From: JBBIRT01 sp037441725
GTDB taxonomy: Bacteria > Desulfobacterota > BSN033 > UBA1163
Length of the DNA stretch: 20,155 nt
Direction of reading: 5' to 3'
NCBI GenBank assembly: GCA_037441725.1
Contig: JBBIRT010000057.1
Span: 1 to 20,155, forward strand
The notes below the pieces were generated by a model. The model did not search any database. It was not told the DNA's origin and saw nothing but the letters and a program-made list of their open reading frames with translations. A program made the translations under genes and the position numbers. Positions within the stretch are counted from its first letter, which is position 1, and every line of letters starts with the position of its first letter. Below, in pieces: positions 14,557 to 20,155 of this stretch.

Positions 14557-15909
14557 ATGGAAAAGAAATGGGAAGAGATGACACCAAAGGAGAAAAGGGA
14601 TGCCCGATTTGCGGAGTGGGCCTCGCCAAAACTTCCTGATGGGAGTGATCTTCCGTTTGAGAGCCCGGAAGCCAAAGCGGAATATAAGGCAAGGGTCCAA
14701 CGTTATAAGGATGTCATTGAACTAAAAAAACCTGATAGAGTTCCCATCTTGTTGATGGCTACTTTCATGCCATCGTATCTGGCTGGTGCTTTGCCTTATG
14801 AAGTGATGTATGACACAGAGAAGCAAAAGACCTCCTTTATGAAATTTATGGTGGAATATAAGCCTGACTATTTTATCACCCCTGCCTTTGCAGGGAATGG
14901 GAGAATCTTTGAGATTCTTGATTATAAGCTCTTAAGATGGCCAGGACACGGAATTCCAAAGGAGGCTACAGGATACCAATACCTTGAAGGGGAATACATG
15001 TTACCTGAGGACTATCCTGCTCTCATTGATGATCCCTCAGATTTTTGGTTGAGGATCTACATGCCCCGCATCTTTGGAGCTTTAGAACCCTTAAAAATGC
15101 TCTCTCCCTTTACCAACCAATGGGAACCGGTTTTAGTGGGACCGAGTGTGATCCCCTTTGGAATTCCTCCTGTCCAGGAGGCCTTAAAGGCACTCATGCG
15201 GGCAGGTGATGAAGCGATGGCATGGATCCAGAAAATTGCTGCGATTGAAGGGGCCGTGATGTCCATGGGATTTGTCAATGGCGCAGGAGGAGCCACAAAG
15301 GCCCCCTTTGACTACTTAGCCGATACCCTGAGGGGCTCAAAAGGGATTATGATAGATATGTACAGACGACCAGAGATGGTTCTGAAGGCAATGGAGAGGA
15401 TCATTCCCATTGCTATCAAGAGTGGGGTCGCAGGAGCCACGATGGCAAGAAATCCTGTTGTTTTTCTTCCCCTCCATCGAGGAGCAGATGGTTTTATGTC
15501 TGATGAACAATTTAGGACTTTCTATTGGCCTCAACTGAAAGCTGTTTTGGTGGGACTGATCAATGAGGGTTGTGTTCCAGCGCTCTTCTGTGAAGGAAGC
15601 TACAATACCCGGCTCGAATATCTGAAGGAGCTCCCAAAGGCCAGCACCATCTGGATATTTGATCGTTCTGATATGAATAAAATTAAGAAGCTTCTTGGGG
15701 ATACCATTACGATTGCAGGGAATGTCCCTGCTGGGTTACTCCTCACAGGAACGGCTGATGAGGTGAAGGCATACTGTAAAAAATTGATCGATGAGATCGG
15801 GAAAGATGGGGGCTATGTGATGGCCAATGGAACAGGGATGGATGAGGGAAAACCAGAGACGGTTCATGCCATGATTGATTTTACTAAAGAATATGGGGTA
15901 TATCATTAA
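14557..15909 (+). CDS. Uroporphyrinogen-decarboxylase-family corrinoid methyltransferase (MT1)
   Basis: Probable first methyltransferase, taking a methyl group from an external donor to the corrinoid protein encoded just upstream. The 450 residues form a URO-D-like TIM barrel, as in MtaA, MtvB and related O-demethylase proteins: KPDRVPILLMATFMP near residue 60, NQWEPVLVGPSVIPFGIPP, HRGADGFMSDEQFRTFYWPQ, CVPALFCEGSYNTRLEYL (Cys339, Cys345), GDTITIAGNVPAGLL and GGYVMANGTGMDEGKPE. Cys345 and Cys407 are candidate zinc ligands, not proven. It is too divergent and too long to be a haem-pathway HemE, and no haem genes are nearby. The ribosome binding site AGGAGGT overlaps the end of the preceding gene (4-base intergenic gap). 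The donor (methoxyaromatic, betaine, methanol or other) cannot be told. Confidence 0.85.
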   Translation: MEKKWEEMTPKEKRDARFAEWASPKLPDGSDLPFESPEAKAEYKARVQRYKDVIELKKPDRVPILLMATFMPSYLAGALPYEVMYDTEKQKTSFMKFMVEYKPDYFITPAFAGNGRIFEILDYKLLRWPGHGIPKEATGYQYLEGEYMLPEDYPALIDDPSDFWLRIYMPRIFGALEPLKMLSPFTNQWEPVLVGPSVIPFGIPPVQEALKALMRAGDEAMAWIQKIAAIEGAVMSMGFVNGAGGATKAPFDYLADTLRGSKGIMIDMYRRPEMVLKAMERIIPIAIKSGVAGATMARNPVVFLPLHRGADGFMSDEQFRTFYWPQLKAVLVGLINEGCVPALFCEGSYNTRLEYLKELPKASTIWIFDRSDMNKIKKLLGDTITIAGNVPAGLLLTGTADEVKAYCKKLIDEIGKDGGYVMANGTGMDEGKPETVHAMIDFTKEYGVYH

Positions 15910-15927
15910 TTCATAGGGACGGAAAGG

Positions 15928-15971
15928 GAGAGGGCCATTCAATAGGCGGAGCTCCATTGGATGGCCCTTTC
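15928..15971 (+). terminator. Long hairpin between MT1 and RACE genes
   Basis: GAGAGGGCCATTCAAT (15928-15943) pairs with ATTGGATGGCCCTTTC (15956-15971) at about 14 of 16 positions, with a 12-base loop containing GGAGCTCC. No long T run follows, only TTTCTC. It could be a leaky terminator or an mRNA-stability element that lowers expression of the downstream RACE and MT2 genes. Confidence 0.55.
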
Positions 15972-15994
15972 TCATCTATACGGGTGGGAGAGGA

Positions 15995-17885
15995 ATGGAA
16001 ACGAAAAAACCCGTTGAATATTATCACATCGATTTTGAACCGATTGGTCGCCGGGGAGAGTTTTCATCGGAACGATCCCTCTTAGAGTGTGCCCATCAGC
16101 TTGGTCTCGGGATTAAAAGCATTTGTGGGGGAATTGGGAAGTGCCATGCCTGTAAGGTCAAAATTCTTNNNNNNNNNNNNNNNNNNNNNNNNNNNNNNNN
16201 CGAACGAGTTGGATTTCTTTTCGCCTCAAGAGCAAACTCAGGGTTGGCGTTTGGCCTGTCAAACTTATCCCTTAAGCGATTGCCGATTGCATGTGCCTGC
16301 TGAATCCATCACCACCCCCCAGAGAACCCAGGTCGAAGGGATTGAGATTCCCCTTCTCCCCGATCCTTTAGTCCATTCCTATTCGATTGATCTCTCCCCT
16401 CCTTCTTTCTCAGATTTACGAGGAGATGTCGATCGCCTATTGGAGAGGCTTCAACTCCAACATCAGGTCCAATGCGACAGGGTAGATATTGATGTGATGC
16501 GAAATCTATCCCCCCAATTACGCTCATGGGATTGGAGGTCTTCTCTTACGGTAAGAAAGAATGAGGTTATTGCTATAGCTCCATGGGCAACCCCCTCATT
16601 GGGATTGGCCGTCGATTTAGGCACCACCAAGATTGCAGGCTATTTGATTGATCTGAAAAGTGGTAAGACCTTAGCGGCCAAAGGGGTGATGAACCCTCAA
16701 ATCAACTATGGGGAGGATATCATCAGCCGAATCACCCATGTGATCAACTCTCCCCATAAAGGGAAAGAACTAAAAGAAACCGTTGTTGAAGCCCTTAACC
16801 TGTTGATAAAGGATCTCTGTATGGAGGTCGGGGTAAAGGAAGAGGAGATCGTGGATGGGGTCATCGTTGGAAACACCGCTATGCACCATTTACTTCTCCA
16901 GCTCCCTGTCAAACAATTAGCCTATGCACCTTTTGTCCCCACTGTCAGCCAATCCCTTGATGTAAAATCCCGTGAGGTTGGATTAAGGATGGCCCCCGGT
17001 AGTTACATCCATTTACTCCCAAATATTGCTGGTTTCGTAGGGGCTGACCATACGGCCGTCTTAATGGCAACCGAGGCCAATCAAGCCAAAGCAACCTTAC
17101 TGGTCATCGATATCGGAACAAATACCGAGGTCTCCTTAATCGTAGATGGAGAGATTGTCAGTGCCTCATGTGCCTCTGGCCCTGCTTTCGAAGGAGGACA
17201 CATCAAAGATGGAATGCGGGCTGCAAGCGGAGCCATTGAAGGGCTTAGGATTGTGAACCACCAGGTCCAATACCAGACGATTGATGGAGCCCCTCCGGTT
17301 GGGATCTGTGGATCCGGCATCTTGGATGCCTTGTCCCAAATGTACCTGACCGGGATACTGGATAAAGGGGGAAAAATGTTGGAAAATCATCCAAGGGTTC
17401 GATCCAACTCAAAACAACGGGAATTTGTTTTGGTGAGCGAGGAGGAGAGAGGGGGGAATCCAGCAATCGTCATCACCGAGAAAGATGTAAGAGAGCTTCA
17501 ACTGGCCAAGGCGGCCATTCGAACTGGTATTCAATTACTCTTAGAACATAAAGCCTATCCTGAGGAGAAGATCGAACAGGTGATCATTGCTGGGGCCTTT
17601 GGCAGTTACATTGATATCACCAGTGCCATCATCATTGGCATGTTACCCCCCTTGCCTTTGGAACGTTTTATCCAGGTTGGAAATGCTGCAGGCACAGGGG
17701 CCAAACTGGCTTTAATCTCTTCAACCAAAAGAAGAGAAGCTCAGGAGATTGCTTCAAAAGCCCACTACTTAGAATTGACAACCGTTCCAAATTTTATGCA
17801 GACTTTTATGCAGACAAGCCATTTGGGATTATACCGGATGGTCAATGGGGAAAGAAAGGAAATCAACGAATGGAAACCAAAATAA
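15995..17885 (+). CDS. Corrinoid activation protein (RACE; 2Fe-2S ferredoxin plus DUF4445 ASKHA domain)
   Basis: ATP-dependent reductive activator that returns accidentally oxidised Co(II) of the corrinoid carrier to active Co(I). The N-terminal 2Fe-2S domain shows Cys44, Cys50 and Cys53 (SICGGIGKCHACKVK) and, after an N run, the fourth cysteine in RLACQTYPLSDC. After a linker the ASKHA domain begins LGLAVDLGTTKIAGYLIDL. It continues VIVGNTAMHHLL, LPNIAGFVGADHTAVLMATE, LVIDIGTNTEVSLI, ASGPAFEGGHIKDGMRA, ICGSGILDALSQMYL and IIAGAFGSYIDI. The start at 15995 has GGGAGAGG before it. The N run (16169-16200) leaves the two halves in different frames, so the length is uncertain at about 630 residues. 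The 3' end overlaps the next gene by 16 bases, indicating translational coupling. Confidence 0.9.
16169..16200. other. Assembly gap (32 N) inside the RACE gene
   Basis: Thirty-two undetermined bases in the ferredoxin domain. The reading frame before the gap (from 15995) and after it differ by one register, so the gap length is not exact if the gene is intact. Confidence 0.97.
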
Positions 17886-18724
17886 CAAGTGCCACAAGAG
17901 AAGTGCTGATTGGAGATGGGTATCCTACTGTCTTAATTGGAGAGCGAATCAATCCTGCAGGAAAGAAAAAACTCTCTGAGGCGCTGAAGGCAGGGAATCT
18001 GGAGGTGGTTCATCAAGAAGCCATTGCCCAGACGCAGGCAGGTGCGGATATACTTGATGTCAATGTGGGAACATTCGGGGTGGATGAGGTGGCCTTGTTA
18101 CCCCAGGCGGTGAAAGTGGTGATGGATGCTGTGGAGGTTCCTCTCTGCATTGACAGTGCTGTCCCGGAGGCCATAGAAGCTGCCCTTAAGGTTTATAAAG
18201 GGAAACCCCTTATCAATTCGGTGACAGGCGAGGAACATTCCCTCGCCAAGGTTCTCCCCCTCGTCAGAGAATATGGAGCCGCAGTGATCGGATTGGTTCA
18301 GGATGACCGAGGAATTCCAAAGGATTCAGAGCAGAGGTTAGCCATTGCTCGAAAATTGGTTGAACGTGCAGAGAAAGCAGGAATCCCTCGGGAGGACATC
18401 ATTATCGATTGTCTGGTCTTTGCGGTTGGAGCCGATCCCAGCTCAGGTCCAGCCGTCCTTGAATCGATCCAAAAAATAAAGACTGAGTTGGGGGTAAACC
18501 TGACGATGGGGGCAAGCAATGTCTCTTTTGGTCTGCCTGATCGGGAATTAATCAATAACGCCTTTGTGGCCATGGCGATTGGAGCAGGAATTAATTGTCT
18601 CATTGTGGATGTGGCCAAGATCCGCCCAATAGTCCTTGCAGCCGACCTCCTATTAAATCATGACAATCGTGCGAGACGATACATATCGGCTTACCGGGAA
18701 CGCAAATCTAAATCCCCCACTTAA
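17870..18724 (+). CDS. Methyltetrahydrofolate:corrinoid methyltransferase, pterin-binding family (MT2)
   Basis: Moves the methyl group between the corrinoid protein and tetrahydrofolate, linking the operon to the Wood-Ljungdahl methyl branch. The 284 residues form a dihydropteroate-synthase-like TIM barrel as in AcsE/MtvA/MtgA and the folate domain of MetH: TVLIGERINPAGKKKLSEAL, QAGADILDVNVGTFGVDE, PLCIDSAVPEAIEAAL, KPLINSVTGEE, IIIDCLVFAVGAD, and MGASNVSFGLPDR with the pterin-binding Asn. Length is normal for a stand-alone MT2, with no B12 domain. The start ATG lies inside the RACE gene (16-base overlap), with AAAGGAAA upstream. It is the last gene of the operon. No clear terminator in the 77 bases to the convergent flavoprotein gene. 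Confidence 0.92.
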   Translation: METKITSATREVLIGDGYPTVLIGERINPAGKKKLSEALKAGNLEVVHQEAIAQTQAGADILDVNVGTFGVDEVALLPQAVKVVMDAVEVPLCIDSAVPEAIEAALKVYKGKPLINSVTGEEHSLAKVLPLVREYGAAVIGLVQDDRGIPKDSEQRLAIARKLVERAEKAGIPREDIIIDCLVFAVGADPSSGPAVLESIQKIKTELGVNLTMGASNVSFGLPDRELINNAFVAMAIGAGINCLIVDVAKIRPIVLAADLLLNHDNRARRYISAYRERKSKSPT

Positions 18725-18801
18725 CTCTTAAAAACAGGCCATGGCTCTTTCAAACCATTTGATGGGAAAAAGCGTAAAACAGATAGAGGGGGAAGCTCTC
18801 C

Positions 18802-19926
18802 CTACCACCTCAGAAGGGCTTTGATTCCAAGAGAGATTAATTGGGGCTTAGCAAAAAAGAGCCGAAAAAAACTCCGTTTGAGTTCATCCCTTGTCCACTT
18901 AGCAAGCACATTCTGTAATCTGCGGTCCATGAGCATGATGAGCTTATGATAATCTCCGTCTTCAAAATGATTCAACACATACCGCATTAAAAGATGGAGA
19001 TCAAGTTCATGTTTTAACCCAAGAAGCTCTTTACCAGGATGTCGTCCCTTTAACAGGGTATGGGCAAGGGCCTTTGCCCCCATCAGGCCTGTCACCACCC
19101 CTCCAACCGTAGTCATCTTCACCTGAGCGGCAGCATCTCCAATCACATATACATTCCGAGTCGAACCTGAGATCCCGTTTACAAATCCGATCCGATGCAT
19201 TGGAACGGTAGCAAATTGATATTCGAGGGGGCTGAGTTTTCGCTCCTGAAGGAAATCGTTTAAACACGATTTGGCCCGATACATCTCATTCCCAATAAGA
19301 CCCACCGCAGCTATTTCTCCTGATTCAGGAATTGACCAGAAAAAATATTTTGTCTTTCTCGGATCAAACCATACCTGGACGGTCTCTGAGTTTGCATCTC
19401 CAGGCCATGGGACCCTGGCCTGGACCAAAGCGATGGGTCGATGACCATTACTGGAGGCTGCGCGACTGACCATGCTATGGGCTCCATCGGCACCCACAAG
19501 GATATCACTTACGACATGTTCTTGCTCCCCTGTCTCAAGGTTTTGAAGTCCAACCATTACTTGATGGCCAAGATGAACGAATCCTAAGAATGGTCGATTG
19601 AGACGGAGGGTGGCTCCTGCCTGGCTTGATAAACGAGCTAAAAGGTTAAGGAGGTTTGCCCTCTCAATGACTAAATCTGGGGGATGAACCTCAAGTTGAA
19701 CAGATCCTGATTTTGAAAAAAGAGTAATGTATTTCACCCTATTGATAATGGCTTCTTGAGGGACAAAGTCCAGAACCTCTTCAATCTTATGAGTGACGAT
19801 AAGCGTCCGTCTTGGCCAACCCAAAACAGCTCCCTTCTCAAAGACCTCTACCTCAACTCCCTCACTGGCCAACAGATAAGCTAAAAAAAGCCCCGAGATG
19901 GATGCTCCAATAATGGTGACCTTCAT
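18802..19926 (-). CDS. FAD-dependent oxidoreductase, geranylgeranyl reductase family
   Basis: Flavoprotein of 374 residues with an N-terminal FAD Rossmann motif KVTIIGASISGLFLAYLLAS ending in an acidic VEVFEK. It has a second FAD contact DILVGADGAHSMVSRAAS and the C-terminal GDAAAQVKMTTVGGVVTGLM, typical of geranylgeranyl-reductase-like and p-hydroxybenzoate-hydroxylase-like proteins. Members reduce isoprenoid chains or hydroxylate aromatics, so the substrate cannot be named. The frame extends to a GTG at 19950, but the ATG at 19926 is preferred because GGAGGAG lies 10 bases before it and the FAD motif then begins right after the start. It is convergent with the methyltransferase operon and probably independent. 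The 3' end is rich in Arg, Lys and Phe and may touch the membrane. Confidence 0.8.
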   Translation of the reverse strand: MKVTIIGASISGLFLAYLLASEGVEVEVFEKGAVLGWPRRTLIVTHKIEEVLDFVPQEAIINRVKYITLFSKSGSVQLEVHPPDLVIERANLLNLLARLSSQAGATLRLNRPFLGFVHLGHQVMVGLQNLETGEQEHVVSDILVGADGAHSMVSRAASSNGHRPIALVQARVPWPGDANSETVQVWFDPRKTKYFFWSIPESGEIAAVGLIGNEMYRAKSCLNDFLQERKLSPLEYQFATVPMHRIGFVNGISGSTRNVYVIGDAAAQVKMTTVGGVVTGLMGAKALAHTLLKGRHPGKELLGLKHELDLHLLMRYVLNHFEDGDYHKLIMLMDRRLQNVLAKWTRDELKRSFFRLFFAKPQLISLGIKALLRW

Positions 19927-20155
19927 CGCCCCACTTCTCCTCCAATTCACTTCTTTTATGGATAAATAACCACCCTGATGAATTTTGAGGGATTATCACT
20001 CCGATGAGGATTCTAATTTTGTTTTATAAAATGACATGGAGATCTATTCATTGTCAAGAAAAATTGTAGAGAGCTCTGAAAAACTTCCAAGAATGAATGC
20101 AGAGGTGTCATTCCAAAACTTTTGAATGCAGGCGTTCAATTTATGGGTAACCGTC

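Noticed and set aside
20052..20057. TTGACA on the minus strand as promoter of the flavoprotein gene
   Set aside because: At 17-base spacing the -10 is a poor TCATTT; the better TATAAA is 23 bases away.
20124..20155. Possible third copy of the 129-bp repeat at the right edge
   Set aside because: Only a short CGTTCAATTTA match to sequence next to copy 2, and the window ends; not supportable.
1..20155. CRISPR array, tRNA or rRNA genes
   Set aside because: No regularly spaced identical repeats and no tRNA or rRNA-like sequence were noticed on reading either strand.

Overview
The window (about 20 kb, moderately AT-rich) looks like a contig from an uncultured anaerobic bacterium with a Wood-Ljungdahl-type one-carbon metabolism. 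The gene set includes an Aquifex-type aconitase, a GH57/DUF3536 amylase, a Ycf46-like AAA ATPase, and a corrinoid / methyltetrahydrofolate methyl-transfer operon. It suggests a Desulfobacterota-like or related lineage, but this is inferred from gene families only. Two runs of N and a gene that needs two compensating frame changes show that the assembly is imperfect.

Layout. 1-877 (-) is the N-terminal part of primosomal helicase PriA, running off the left edge. 908-1591 (-) is an unrecognised protein whose C-terminal membrane tail is in another frame. 1592-2035 is a gene-free divergent region holding hairpins and one copy of a 129-bp repeat. 2072-4683 (+) is a glucokinase / glucose-6-phosphate isomerase pair, convergent with a large GH57 alpha-glucan enzyme (4674-7244, -). 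Together these three could move glucose units between storage polysaccharide and glycolysis. 7422-10247 (-) carries aconitase and Lgt. A divergent promoter region at 10248-10389 separates lgt from a Ycf46-like AAA ATPase (10390-11895, +), which converges on a small protein with a highly acidic tail (11899-12204, -).

12205-12769 has no intact gene. It holds what looks like a decayed insertion element: imperfect inverted ends, a transposase-like relic on the minus strand, and a second copy of the 129-bp repeat. A secreted DUF1460-type cysteine peptidase/amidase follows (12770-13552, -).

13741-18724 (+) is the most coherent unit. A near-consensus promoter and a leader with three mutually competing stems precede four genes: corrinoid protein, URO-D-family methyltransferase (MT1), 2Fe-2S/ASKHA corrinoid-activating protein (RACE), and pterin-binding methyltransferase (MT2). 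By family knowledge, MT1 moves a methyl group from an unidentified donor to the corrinoid protein, MT2 passes it to tetrahydrofolate, and RACE re-reduces inactive Co(II). The window ends with a geranylgeranyl-reductase-family flavoprotein (18802-19926, -).

Two genes (glk and the AAA ATPase) have strong sigma70-type promoters placed so that transcription should start at the ATG itself. In both, the longest open frame begins at a TTG that is part of the -35 box, so leaderless mRNAs are likely.
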